From G965205725 sp965205725 (lineage in GTDB: Bacteria > Pseudomonadota > Gammaproteobacteria > Pseudomonadales > Halieaceae), in NCBI GenBank assembly GCA_965205725.1, contig OZ242189.1, positions 1,364,001 through 1,428,000 of the forward strand: a stretch of DNA of 64,000 bases. The letters are read 5' to 3'. The notes under the pieces were generated by a model, which saw only the letters and a list, made by a program, of their open reading frames with translations, did not search any database and was not told the DNA's origin. Below, in pieces: positions 23,425 to 32,702 of the stretch. The position numbers and the translations under genes are program-made. How positions within the stretch are numbered: position 1 is the stretch's first letter; the number at the start of each line of letters is the position of its first letter.

Positions 23425-24270
23425 CTATTTGCTGTCCGCTATGGTGGTGCGATGCAGGAGACGCGCATAACCGTCATAGCCCCCGTTGGCCCTGTGCAGA
23501 ACCGAACGGTTGTCCCACATCACCAGCATATTTTCTGACCATTGATGTCGATATTGAAATTCTTCACGGGTCTGCCAGGCATGCAAATCCAATAGTAATT
23601 CGAGCGCCTTGTCATCGGCCATGCCGTCAATACCAACGATGTAACCGACGCAGCCAAATACTCCCTCCTCGCCTGTTTCCGGGTGTTTGCGAATAATGGG
23701 GTGTAATTGAGTCTCCCTGGCTTCATCGGCGTAAAGAATGGTCATACTGCGATCCGAATCCTGATCTTTCTCGCCATACAGTCCATCGCGGGAATAGGCC
23801 CCAGTAGCTGAGTGCACCGCCATTTTCCCTTCCAGCCTGTCTCGCAAATCCGCTGGCATGTCCGCCAGGGCCTGGTGCTGGTTGATAAACCCTGTATCAC
23901 CGCCCACCGGCGGTATAGTAATACCGTAAAGGCAGGTGCCCGCTGGCGGCACTTTCTGAAAACTCCAATCTGTGTGCCAGTTCTCAGCGAACACTGGCGC
24001 CTGTTCGTCAGCGCTGCGACACACCGCAATAATATGTTCGCGGCCAGCCAGGGGAGCGATAAACGGATCGTCGCCAAAGCCGCCAAAATAGCCGGTAAAG
24101 CGCTCCAAATCGTCCTCAGACATGAGCTGATCAGGAAATACCAGAACATGGTGTTGCAACCATGCCTGGCGGAGAGCATCGACAGTGGTTTCAGTCAATG
24201 ACTCAGACAGGTTCACGCCTTCAACACGGGCGCCACAGGCACCATTTGTGGGGGTTACAGTTATACTCAT
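23425..24270 (-). CDS. TauD/TfdA-family dioxygenase
   Basis: A 281-residue Fe(II)/2-oxoglutarate dioxygenase. Motifs are the N-terminal GARVEGVNLSESL, the iron-binding HxD in NWHTDWSFQKVPP, and the distal His with 2-oxoglutarate-binding Arg in VLHRANGGYDGYARLLHRTT. Family members cleave taurine, aryloxyacetates or related compounds by hydroxylation. GAGGA lies 5 nt before the ATG. Its promoter region, shared divergently with the nitroreductase gene, contains a four-unit minisatellite. Confidence 0.92.
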   Translation of the reverse strand: MSITVTPTNGACGARVEGVNLSESLTETTVDALRQAWLQHHVLVFPDQLMSEDDLERFTGYFGGFGDDPFIAPLAGREHIIAVCRSADEQAPVFAENWHTDWSFQKVPPAGTCLYGITIPPVGGDTGFINQHQALADMPADLRDRLEGKMAVHSATGAYSRDGLYGEKDQDSDRSMTILYADEARETQLHPIIRKHPETGEEGVFGCVGYIVGIDGMADDKALELLLDLHAWQTREEFQYRHQWSENMLVMWDNRSVLHRANGGYDGYARLLHRTTIADSK

Positions 24271-24310
24271 CTCAATCCTCGCTCTTTGGCCTCGGTAAAA
24301 TTTTAAACGC

Positions 24311-24399
24311 AGCAGCGCTCTTTGATAACCAGCAGCAGCGCTCTTTGGTAACCAGCAGCGGCGCTCTTTGGTAACCAGCAGCGGCGCTCTTTGGTAACC
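24311..24399. repeat. 23-bp minisatellite in a divergent promoter region
   Basis: Four units of AGCAGCGGCGCTCTTTGGTAACC, quoted as AGCAGCGGCG and CTCTTTGGTAACC. The first unit is 20 bp and the rest are 23 bp. It lies between the oppositely oriented dioxygenase and nitroreductase genes. Units are nearly identical, consistent with slippage. Confidence 0.85.
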
Positions 24400-24478
24400 A
24401 GTTCAATCAGTCTACCCTTGTGCCATGCAAACCAGTAGCAAATAATAGGTCACGCCGAAAAGCAATAAGGAATGAGTG

Positions 24479-25222
24479 ATGCAGCCTGAAAAAAATGCCC
24501 TTGCCGACCAGCCCATTGCCAATGACAGCGTCGGTCTGATCGAAGGTCTCTGCTCAACGCGAGCCATTCGACGCTACACGGATGATCCGATACCTGAACA
24601 TGCCTTAAGAGACATGCTATTCGCCGCAACCAGGGGCCCAAGCGGCTCCAACCGCCAGCCATTTCGTTTTCTGGTGCTGACAGATAGCGAGCGAGCAAAG
24701 GCTGCCAGGCAGCTCATTGCGGGCGCGGCTCAAAACTTCTGGGCAGAGAAGCGCCAACGAGACCGCTATGACCGGGGTAGCGGCACTGACCCCAATTCAC
24801 CCAAGTCCCGTATGGCGCGAACCATGCAGGAATATGTGGACAATTTTGCCAGCGCTCCCTGCCTGATATTACCCTGCCTGCATCGCTACCGTGAGTTTCA
24901 GAGTATGGAGGGCGCCTCAATATACCCGGCCGTGCAAAATTTGCTGCTGGCCGCTCGCGGCCTCGGCTATGGCGGTGTGATCACCAGCTTTCACAGCTTT
25001 GTAGAACAGGCGCTGAAAACACTACTCGAAATACCAGACGAGGTATTTATCAGCTGCACCCTGACTCTAGGCAAGCCCAGGGGTCAGCATGGGCCTGTAA
25101 GGCGCAGGCCACTATCAGAACTTGTGTATACCGATCACTGGGACAACACCCCCCATTGGGCGGTCGACCCACCGGGAACTCGCTTCACCGGGACAGGCCC
25201 CTCTAAAAGTGATACGGCCTGA
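24479..25222 (+). CDS. Nitroreductase-family FMN oxidoreductase
   Basis: A 247-residue protein with the family start CSTRAIRRYTDDPIPE (Arg residues contacting FMN), AATRGPSGSNRQPFRF, and a C-terminal GYGGVITSFHS with LGKPRG. It would reduce nitro, quinone or ene substrates with NAD(P)H. ATG 24479 with TAAGGA 7 nt upstream is used in place of the overlapping GTG at 24476. It is divergent from the TauD gene. Confidence 0.9.
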   Translation: MQPEKNALADQPIANDSVGLIEGLCSTRAIRRYTDDPIPEHALRDMLFAATRGPSGSNRQPFRFLVLTDSERAKAARQLIAGAAQNFWAEKRQRDRYDRGSGTDPNSPKSRMARTMQEYVDNFASAPCLILPCLHRYREFQSMEGASIYPAVQNLLLAARGLGYGGVITSFHSFVEQALKTLLEIPDEVFISCTLTLGKPRGQHGPVRRRPLSELVYTDHWDNTPHWAVDPPGTRFTGTGPSKSDTA

Positions 25223-25427
25223 TTTAACGGAAACTGAACTATTCCCTCACTCTCCTGTTGGCTCAGTACCGGGTGGGAAACATTAAAGTCCATACTCCAC
25301 TGGCATTGACGGCAACGGATAACCACAGCTAACGGCGCCCAGGCATTGGCCCGCAAAACGCATCGAAGTTGGCAGCACTCATAAGAGCGGAGTATGCTTG
25401 CCAATTCGAAAACAGTGGAACAATTCC

Positions 25428-26159
25428 ATGAATGACCACACGGTAACATCTCCAATAATCAAGTGGTGCGGGCGTCTGGCCATTAGCTTTCTGGCCCTGA
25501 TACCGCTGTTCGCGCTCAGCGTAAAATTTAACCTGCTGCATTTCAGCACCGGACTCGGGGGATTCGCGCTCAGTTGTCTGCTGTCGCTGGTTGTATTATT
25601 GATACTGGCCGTTGTCAGCCTGCTGCCACGCTACAAAACCCAAAGACAAGCAGCGCTGCTGCGCTCGCTGCCCGCCTTGCCTGGTGTTTTACTGGCAGGC
25701 GCGCTGGCAGGCTCTGCGGGGGACTACCCGCCCATTCACGACATCACCACTAACACGGAGAATCCACCCGTATTTATACAGGGCGCGACTGAGCGCAGCA
25801 GCAATTCCAATACTCTCGATATCAAACCTGACAGCCTAGCAGCACAATTGAGCGCCTACCCCAACCTGGCTACCATTGAGAGTGATATGGCAGCACCTGC
25901 CGCGATGGCTCAAGCCGCCGAAGTCGCGGCGAGCATGAACTGGCGAATTTACAATAATGACCCCGAGGCGATGATTCTTGAGGCAGCCTACACCTCATTT
26001 TGGTTCGGTTTTGTCGATGACATCGTGATTCGTTTTGAGCCCACGGCCACGGGCACCCATATCGACCTGCGCTCAGTGTCCCGTGTTGGTCGCAACGATC
26101 TGGGCGCCAATGCCAAACGCATTCGCGCGTTCACGCAGGCGTTTAGCGCGGGCCACTAG
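25428..26159 (+). CDS. DUF1499 family membrane protein
   Basis: A 243-residue protein with two or three N-terminal membrane segments (LAISFLALIPLFALSVKF, LLSLVVLLILAVVSLL, PGVLLAGALAGSAG) and a soluble C-terminal DUF1499 domain, seen in NWRIYNNDPEAMILEAAYTS and RSVSRVGRNDLGANAKRI. The function of the domain is unknown. The downstream protease gene starts 20 nt after its stop. Confidence 0.85.
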   Translation: MNDHTVTSPIIKWCGRLAISFLALIPLFALSVKFNLLHFSTGLGGFALSCLLSLVVLLILAVVSLLPRYKTQRQAALLRSLPALPGVLLAGALAGSAGDYPPIHDITTNTENPPVFIQGATERSSNSNTLDIKPDSLAAQLSAYPNLATIESDMAAPAAMAQAAEVAASMNWRIYNNDPEAMILEAAYTSFWFGFVDDIVIRFEPTATGTHIDLRSVSRVGRNDLGANAKRIRAFTQAFSAGH

Positions 26160-26178
26160 CATCCCGTCCGGTCAATTT

Positions 26179-27228
26179 ATGATGTGTCGTTTATTCGCCG
26201 CTGCTTTCCTGCTGGCAGCAGGCGTAAGCTGGGCAGCTCCCGATTATCTCGGTTTTAAAACTGAAGACGAAAGCAACAGCATGGACATTTATCAACAGGC
26301 CAGCCCGGCTGTTGTTCACGTCACCAATACCGCGTTAATACGGCGCGGGGTTTTTTCGCGCAACGCGGAAGAAATACCCCGCGGTACTGGCACGGGTTTC
26401 ATCTGGGATGAAAACGGCCTGGTGGTCACCAACTACCATGTTATCCAGGGCGCCAACCGCATAGTGATTGAGCTGCAAGACCGCAGCGAATGGGAGGCAG
26501 AAATCATTGGCGTCGCCCCGGAGAAAGATCTCGCAGTATTGCGTATTGAAGCCCCCAGGGAGCAATTAGTCACGCTGCCGATTGGCGACTCGTCTGAACT
26601 GGAAGTAGGCCGAAAAGTTCTCGCCATAGGCAATCCCTTTGGCCTGGATACAACACTGACAACGGGGGTGGTCAGTGCGGTGGGTAGAGAAATCGCCAGT
26701 ACCAACAGCCGTAAAATCCGCAACGTCATCCAGACAGATGCTGCGATCAATCCTGGCAACTCTGGCGGCCCTCTACTCAACTCCATGGGACAGTTGGTCG
26801 GTGTCAACACCGCGATCTACAGTCCCAGTGGTGCCAGCGCGGGAATCGGCTTCGCCATTCCGGTAAACACTGTTCGTGAGGTCGTCCCTCAACTGATCAG
26901 CTACGGGCGTTTGTTGAGGCCCATTATTGGAATTGAACTGGCCAGTGATCGCTGGTCGCAACGCTACCGCATCGAAGGTGTTCCGATTGTCCGCGTGTTT
27001 CCCGGTTTACCTGCGGCCGCTGCGGGCATTAGCGGAGCTTATAGAAACTACCGCGGTGAAATTGTATTGGGCGATATCATCGTAGCCATTGATGGCAAGG
27101 ATATCGCCAATAGCGACGATTACTTTAGCTACATGGAAAAGAAACAACCCGGCGACCAGATCAACCTAAAAACTTCGCGCAATCAGGAAGAGAGGACTTT
27201 TGTTTTGACGCTGGCCCCGCCCCAGTAA
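26179..27228 (+). CDS. Periplasmic trypsin-like serine protease with PDZ domain (HtrA/Deg-like)
   Basis: A 349-residue protease. The signal peptide is MMCRLFAAAFLLAAGVSWA with cleavage before APDY. The catalytic triad is His in VTNYHVIQG, Asp in EKDLAVLRIE and Ser in INPGNSGGPLL. One PDZ domain follows (residues about 250-345). The single PDZ and the exported N terminus resemble Deg1/HhoA-type enzymes, with a quality-control role in the envelope. The longer open frame from 26035 overlaps the DUF1499 gene and lacks the signal peptide start. The tandem ATG at 26179/26182 is preferred. Confidence 0.9.
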   Translation: MMCRLFAAAFLLAAGVSWAAPDYLGFKTEDESNSMDIYQQASPAVVHVTNTALIRRGVFSRNAEEIPRGTGTGFIWDENGLVVTNYHVIQGANRIVIELQDRSEWEAEIIGVAPEKDLAVLRIEAPREQLVTLPIGDSSELEVGRKVLAIGNPFGLDTTLTTGVVSAVGREIASTNSRKIRNVIQTDAAINPGNSGGPLLNSMGQLVGVNTAIYSPSGASAGIGFAIPVNTVREVVPQLISYGRLLRPIIGIELASDRWSQRYRIEGVPIVRVFPGLPAAAAGISGAYRNYRGEIVLGDIIVAIDGKDIANSDDYFSYMEKKQPGDQINLKTSRNQEERTFVLTLAPPQ

Positions 27229-27245
27229 TCAGGGATTTACAAGGT

Positions 27246-28430
27246 ATGACCATGGATTCAATGAACCCGTTCCGTTCAGAAGTGCGCCAGTGGCTGGCCG
27301 ACAACTGCCCGGAGTCTATGCGCCAACCGATCAAGGCTGGCGAGCAGTATTGGGGCGGACGCAATGCCACGTTTGCCAGTGAAGACACGCGCATCTGGTT
27401 TGAGCGTATGCGCGATAAGGGCTGGACCGCGCCGGAGTGGCCCAGCGAGTACGGCGGTGGCGGGCTCAGCGCCGAAGAGGCGAAAATTCTCAAAGATGAA
27501 ATGAAGGCGATTAATGCACGCGCTCCTATTTTCAGCCTGGGTATCTGGATGCTCGGGCCCGCTGTACTGGAATACGGCACCGAGAAGCAAAAACAGAATT
27601 ACATTACTTCAATTGTGCGCGGCGAAATCCGCTGGTGCCAGGGCTACAGCGAACCCGGCGCCGGCTCCGACCTCGCCAGCCTGCAATGCAAGGCGGAAGA
27701 TAAAGGCGACCATTTTCTGATCAACGGCAGCAAAATCTGGACGACCAAAGCGGATGAGTGCGACTGGATATTCTGCCTGGTTCGCACAAACCCTGGCGCC
27801 ATCAAGCAGGAGGGTATCAGCTTCCTGTTGATTGACATGGACACGGCGGGCATCAGCACTTCTCCCATCGGCTTGATCTCCGGCGAATCAGAATTTTGCC
27901 AGACCTTCTTCGACCAGGTAAAAGTGCCGAAAGAAAACCTCGTCGGTGAGTTGAACAAGGGCTGGTCGGTTGCCAAGTCATTGCTCAAACACGAGCGCAA
28001 GCTGATGTCGGAAATGGCGGCAGACATCCCCAGTGTTGACCCCAGGGCCGTGGCGCCAGGCCATGTTGACTATATCGACGGCAAAATCGCCGACCCGGAA
28101 TTGCGCCGTATGCTGGTGGAGTACGACATGTTTATGCACGGCCTGGAGCTGACTCGCTTTCGAACTTTTGAGGAGCGCGTCAACAACATACCCGGCAACG
28201 TGCCACTCATCATGAAATATCTGGGCACAGAAGTCGAAAAGATCAAGGGCGAATTGCTCCTGGCGCTACTCGGCAGCGCCGGGCTGGGCTGGGAAGGTGA
28301 CGAATTTTCCGACGAGCAGATTAAAGCGCTGCGCCAGTGGGCCATGTCTAAAACGCTGACCATTGCCGGCGGCACCAGCGAAATTCAGCTCAATATTATT
28401 GCCAGGCGCATCCTGGAATTACCGCAATAG
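27246..28430 (+). CDS. Acyl-CoA dehydrogenase (first of a pair)
   Basis: A 394-residue FAD enzyme that introduces a trans-2 double bond in an acyl-CoA. Motifs include WCQGYSEPGAGSDLASLQCK, the FAD/substrate loop KIWTTKADECDWIFCLVRT, and the C-terminal GGTSEIQLNIIARRILELP. Length is normal. It is followed by a second, shorter acyl-CoA dehydrogenase 20 bp downstream, a pair arrangement seen for heteromeric dehydrogenases acting on bulky acyl chains such as steroid side chains. The substrate is inference. Confidence 0.93.
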   Translation: MTMDSMNPFRSEVRQWLADNCPESMRQPIKAGEQYWGGRNATFASEDTRIWFERMRDKGWTAPEWPSEYGGGGLSAEEAKILKDEMKAINARAPIFSLGIWMLGPAVLEYGTEKQKQNYITSIVRGEIRWCQGYSEPGAGSDLASLQCKAEDKGDHFLINGSKIWTTKADECDWIFCLVRTNPGAIKQEGISFLLIDMDTAGISTSPIGLISGESEFCQTFFDQVKVPKENLVGELNKGWSVAKSLLKHERKLMSEMAADIPSVDPRAVAPGHVDYIDGKIADPELRRMLVEYDMFMHGLELTRFRTFEERVNNIPGNVPLIMKYLGTEVEKIKGELLLALLGSAGLGWEGDEFSDEQIKALRQWAMSKTLTIAGGTSEIQLNIIARRILELPQ

Positions 28431-28450
28431 CCGCAGGAGTAACGCAACAC

Positions 28451-29590
28451 ATGGCACTGGTACGCAACGAAGAACAGCGCCTGCTACAGGCCACAGGGCG
28501 GGAATTTCTACAGGATAACGCACCGGTCCGCGCTTTGCGTGAACTGCGTGATAGCAGAGATGAACTCGGCTACTCAAGGGAACTGTGGCAGAAGATGGCC
28601 GACCTGGGCTGGGCTGGCATTGTTTTGCCTGAACAGTATGGCGGTCTTGAGTTTGGCTTTGCCGGCATGGGCGCGCTGCTTGAGGAAACCGGTCGCACTT
28701 TAACGGCCTCGCCCCTGCTGGCATCAGCCATCATTGGCAACTACGCGCTGTTGTTGGGCGGCACACAGGCCCAAAAAGAGCAGCTTCTGCCCAGGATAGC
28801 AGCAGGGGAAATGAGCCTGGCGCTGGCGCTGGAGGAAAGCAATCACCACAATCCGTTGGGGGTTGAATTGCGTGCCACTAAATCTGCCAACGGCTATAGC
28901 CTCAAGGGTCACAAGCTGTTTGTCATGGATGGTCACAGTGCCGATCAACTGATTGTCGTCGCTCGCAGCAGTGGTGGCACAGGTGATGCTCAGGGAATAT
29001 CTCTGTTTGTCGTGGATGCCAGCACCCAGGGCATACACCGCAAGCGCACGATCATGGTTGACAGCCGCAACGCTGCGAACATTGACTTTGACCATGTACA
29101 GGTCGATAACAGCGCCCTCATCGGGGGGTTAGATAAAGCCTGGCCAATTCTTGAGGGCATTTTGGACCGCGCCCGTATCGCACTGGCTGCCGAGATGCTG
29201 GGAAACTGTTGGGAAGCCTTTGATCGCACGGTGGCATACCTCAAAGAGCGTGACCAGTTCGATGTAAAAATTGGCAGCTTCCAGGCTCTGCAACACCGTG
29301 CCTCAATCATGTACACCGAGCTGGAAATGGCCCGCTCGATTGTTCTGCATGCCTGCTCGGCGGTTGATGAATCTCCCGATCAACTCGCGCTGCTGGCCAG
29401 CCTGGCCAAGGCCAAACTCAACGATGTCAGTAAACTGGTCACCAACGAAGCTGTGCAAATGCACGGGGGTATCGGTGTCACTGATGAACTGGAAATCGGC
29501 TTCTTTTTGAAGCGCGCCCGCGTGGCTATGCAATTGTTTGGCGATTCAGGGTTTCACAAAGATCGATACGCTACGCTCTCCGGCTACTAA
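28451..29590 (+). CDS. Acyl-CoA dehydrogenase (second of a pair)
   Basis: A 379-residue acyl-CoA dehydrogenase homologue: WQKMADLGWAGIVLPEQYGG, ALALEESNHHNPLG, and a C terminus with VQMHGGIGVTDELEIGFFLK. The usual catalytic-Glu region is not obvious, and the sequence between about residues 135 and 160 is less conserved than in the first copy. It may form a heteromeric enzyme with the preceding gene, where only one subunit carries all active-site residues. The start ATG follows CAGGAG at about 12 nt. Confidence 0.9.
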   Translation: MALVRNEEQRLLQATGREFLQDNAPVRALRELRDSRDELGYSRELWQKMADLGWAGIVLPEQYGGLEFGFAGMGALLEETGRTLTASPLLASAIIGNYALLLGGTQAQKEQLLPRIAAGEMSLALALEESNHHNPLGVELRATKSANGYSLKGHKLFVMDGHSADQLIVVARSSGGTGDAQGISLFVVDASTQGIHRKRTIMVDSRNAANIDFDHVQVDNSALIGGLDKAWPILEGILDRARIALAAEMLGNCWEAFDRTVAYLKERDQFDVKIGSFQALQHRASIMYTELEMARSIVLHACSAVDESPDQLALLASLAKAKLNDVSKLVTNEAVQMHGGIGVTDELEIGFFLKRARVAMQLFGDSGFHKDRYATLSGY

Positions 29591-29611
29591 AGCGCCAGGG
29601 ACCTGTCGGAT

Positions 29612-31015
29612 TTAGACCGATTGCTTTGGGTTTGCCCAGGCGGACCCATCGACATCGCATTCGCTGAATGCCTCAGGCTCAAGGCGAGGTCTCTGGCCTT
29701 TGAGCAACTGCCGGTCGTAATCTCTTACCAGTTTCAAGCCCGTTTTGTACATCATGGCTATGGCAATCAGGTTCACCAAACCCAGTAGGCCCATGGTGAA
29801 ATCACCAAAGCTGAACACTGTACCCAAATCCTGAACCGCACCCCACATTACCAATAACAGCACCAGTGCCCTGAAGATATTAAACAGGGTCTGATTCTCC
29901 TCGCTAAAATAATTCAGGCTGTTTTCACCCAGGTAGTAGTTGTAGAGGATGGAGCTAAAACCAAACAGCAAGAGCAACAGACTGACAAATTCATCGCCCC
30001 AGTCGCCCACATGTTCAGCAAGGGCTGTCTGAGTCAGCACCAAACCATCGACACTCTCCAAACCAGGGGTATAGGCGGACGACAACAAGATGATAGTCGC
30101 GGTGCAGGTGCAGAGCAGCAAGGTGTCAATAAACACACTCAACGCCTGCACCAGGCCCTGTTCAACCGGGTGGTCAACCAGGGCGGTTGCAGCGACATTG
30201 GGGGCACTGCCCAGGCCGGCCTCATTGGAAAATAGTCCCCGCTTCACACCCAGCGCGATAGCCGCGCCGACCCCACCACCGAGGGCAGGCCCAAGACCAA
30301 AAGCAGAGCTAAATATCAATTTAAACACCGAGGGTAACTCGCTAATATTTATAATTATTACAAAAACAGAGATGCCCAGATAGGCAGCCGCCATAACCGG
30401 CACAACCACCTCAGCGACCTGCGCAATACGCCGCAAACCACCGAAAATGCTAAGCGCCAAAAGCACTGCCAAAGCCGCCCCGCTCGCCCATTGGGGAACG
30501 CCAAAACTGGCGTTTAGAGAACTGACAACCACATGGGCCTGCAAAGCGTTAAAAGCGAGACCAAAAGTGAGCAATAACAGGATAGAAAATACCGTTGCCA
30601 GCCACGGCCGCTTTAATCCCCGGCGCATGTAATAAGCTGGACCACCCCGAAAACTACCGTCCGGCTCACGCTGCTTATACAACTGGGCGAGCGAACACTC
30701 CAACAGGCTGATTGCCATGCCGATAAGCCCCACCACCCACATCCAGAACACCGCGCCGGGACCACCAAAGGTAATAGCAACCGCAACACCGGCAATATTG
30801 CCACTGCCAACGCGGCCGCCGACACTGACGACCAACGCCTGAAAAGAACTGATCTGACCCTCGTGATGGGCCATGCCCGAACGCAGCCTGGAAAACATGT
30901 GCCCGAAATAGCGGAATTGCACAAAACGAGTGCCCACGCTGAACCACAAGCCCACCCCAAGCAGGCCGGCGATCAGCAGTTTGCTCCAGAGAAAATCATT
31001 GACAAGGTTCAGCAC
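29612..31015 (-). CDS. Sodium:alanine symporter (AGCS family)
   Basis: A 467-residue inner-membrane carrier importing alanine or glycine with Na+. Family hallmarks are SFQALVVSVGGRVGSGNIAGVAVAI (key residues G-G-VGSGNIAGVA), GGPGAVFWMWVVGLIGMA and GGPAYYMRRGL. About 10-11 helices are evident. The GTG start lies 4 nt after the stop of the upstream NSS transporter gene, so the two are one operon. Confidence 0.93.
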   Translation of the reverse strand: MLNLVNDFLWSKLLIAGLLGVGLWFSVGTRFVQFRYFGHMFSRLRSGMAHHEGQISSFQALVVSVGGRVGSGNIAGVAVAITFGGPGAVFWMWVVGLIGMAISLLECSLAQLYKQREPDGSFRGGPAYYMRRGLKRPWLATVFSILLLLTFGLAFNALQAHVVVSSLNASFGVPQWASGAALAVLLALSIFGGLRRIAQVAEVVVPVMAAAYLGISVFVIIINISELPSVFKLIFSSAFGLGPALGGGVGAAIALGVKRGLFSNEAGLGSAPNVAATALVDHPVEQGLVQALSVFIDTLLLCTCTATIILLSSAYTPGLESVDGLVLTQTALAEHVGDWGDEFVSLLLLLFGFSSILYNYYLGENSLNYFSEENQTLFNIFRALVLLLVMWGAVQDLGTVFSFGDFTMGLLGLVNLIAIAMMYKTGLKLVRDYDRQLLKGQRPRLEPEAFSECDVDGSAWANPKQSV

Positions 31016-31018
31016 GGA

Positions 31019-32374
31019 CTAACCCGAGACCCCCATCACGAGAATGATAAGCACTGCGGGGGGCACGAGATAGCGAATCAGAAAATACCAAATGTCGAAC
31101 CAGGTATCATTCCTGATCGCCAACTCTTCTCTGGTCGCGCTGCGCTGAATACTCCAGCCAGCAAAAACCGCGATCAGCAAACCGCCTAAAGGCAGCAGGA
31201 TTTGATTGGAAAAAAAGTCCAGCAGCGCATTCAGGTTGCGACCCCACACTGTGTACTCTGCCAATATATTGTGAGACAGAACACTGAGAATGCTCATGAA
31301 GAAAACAACGGAAACAACCACCACCGCTACACGTTGACGCGGGAAGCCATGATGATCTTCCATCCAGGCAGTCACTGATTCAACCAGCCCCACCATCGAC
31401 GTGATAGCGGCCACTGAGAGCAGCAGGAAGAACAGCACGGCAAAAATGGAACCGCCAGGCATTTGCGCAAAGGCTACGGGCAGCGTTTGAAATATGAGAC
31501 CGGGCCCAACCGCAGGATCAAGGCCATTGCTAAACACTGCGGGAAAAATTACCAATCCCGCAATAATGGCAACCACGGTGTCTGCGCAGACGATAACCAG
31601 CACTGACTGTGAAATCGAAACGTCTTTCGGCAAATAGGCTCCAAATGTCATCATGCCGCCCATCGCCACGCCAATAGAAAAGAAGGCCTGCCCCAACGCC
31701 GCCAAAAACACGTCACCATTGATCTTGCTGAAATCAGGCGTGAATAACCACCTTAGCGCCTCACCCATACCACCGGCAAAAATGTTATAGGCGGCCAAAG
31801 CCAACAGCAAGCCAAATAACATTGGCATGAGTATAGTCACTGCTTTTTCAATACCGCCCTGAACACCGGAGTAAATAATATAGCCCGTAACCAGCAGCCC
31901 CAGGCCTGTCCAAAAAATCATGCCGAGAGGGTCCGCAAGCACAGCGCTAAACTGGGATTCTGCCAGGCTCGCGTCAACCCCGTCGAAGCTGGTGGTTATC
32001 GCTTTGAACAAATACCACAACACCCAGCCAGCAATAACGGCATAAACGATTTCAATGGTAAATGCCGCCAGCAGACCCATCGCCCCTACCCACTGCCAGT
32101 GTTTTGAACGACCACTCTGCTCAGCCACCAGGCGCATGGATTTCGGGGCGCTCAATTGACCCCGACGCCCGATCAACAGCTCCGCCATCAAAATAGGCAC
32201 GCCAATGCCCAGAACGCAAGCCAGGTACACCAACACGAAAGCCGCACCACCATTCTCGCCCACCTGATAGGGAAAGCGCCAAATATTACCCAGGCCAACC
32301 GCGAAGCCGACCGAGGCCATTAAGAACACAAAACGGGAAGACCAGTGCTCGTGATTTACGCCTGCTACTGCCAT
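31019..32374 (-). CDS. Sodium-dependent transporter, SNF/NSS family
   Basis: A 451-residue Na+-coupled amino-acid carrier of the LeuT fold. The N terminus holds WSSRFVFLMASVGFAVGLG followed by NIWRFPYQVGENGGAAFVLV, the signature of bacterial NSS proteins. It has eleven or twelve helices. The substrate is not determinable. A good AAGGAAAAGGA ribosome-binding site precedes ATG 32374, and a MITE copy lies 55 bp upstream, within the presumed promoter region. Confidence 0.93.
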   Translation of the reverse strand: MAVAGVNHEHWSSRFVFLMASVGFAVGLGNIWRFPYQVGENGGAAFVLVYLACVLGIGVPILMAELLIGRRGQLSAPKSMRLVAEQSGRSKHWQWVGAMGLLAAFTIEIVYAVIAGWVLWYLFKAITTSFDGVDASLAESQFSAVLADPLGMIFWTGLGLLVTGYIIYSGVQGGIEKAVTILMPMLFGLLLALAAYNIFAGGMGEALRWLFTPDFSKINGDVFLAALGQAFFSIGVAMGGMMTFGAYLPKDVSISQSVLVIVCADTVVAIIAGLVIFPAVFSNGLDPAVGPGLIFQTLPVAFAQMPGGSIFAVLFFLLLSVAAITSMVGLVESVTAWMEDHHGFPRQRVAVVVVSVVFFMSILSVLSHNILAEYTVWGRNLNALLDFFSNQILLPLGGLLIAVFAGWSIQRSATREELAIRNDTWFDIWYFLIRYLVPPAVLIILVMGVSG

Positions 32375-32428
32375 TATTTTTTCCTTTTCCTTGTGGGGCT
32401 ATCCTACCAGATGCCTAACAGATACCTA

Positions 32429-32567
32429 GAGACCTTTGCACGAAAGCCATTTCACCTGCATGCTTTGTTAAAATCGTACTCAATCGGTCATTTATAAGCA
32501 TAAACTCCCTCATTCCGTGCGTTTTTGCCTTGCCTGAAAGCGAAATCATCTTCCGTGCAAAGGTCTC
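32429..32567. mobile_element. MITE copy 3 (139 bp, TSD ACCTA)
   Basis: Ends GAGACCTTTGCACGAAAG and CTTCCGTGCAAAGGTCTC. ACCTA occurs on the left (32424-32428) and on the right one base beyond the end (32569-32573). It is the reverse-orientation relative of copy 2, since internal segments such as the TCATTTATAAGCATAAACTC stretch are complementary. It lies between the SNF transporter and aminopeptidase genes. The rest of 32375-32702 holds no gene. Confidence 0.88.
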
Positions 32568-32702
32568 AACCTAATAACAGATGCGAGGCTTTCCGCAACA
32601 TCCCGCAGACTACGATCATGCGAAACACAAGTTGTCTCATTTCTATCTGAATCCGGACACACAGATTCGGGATAGCGCCCCGATATAACAAGTCATAGTC
32701 GT

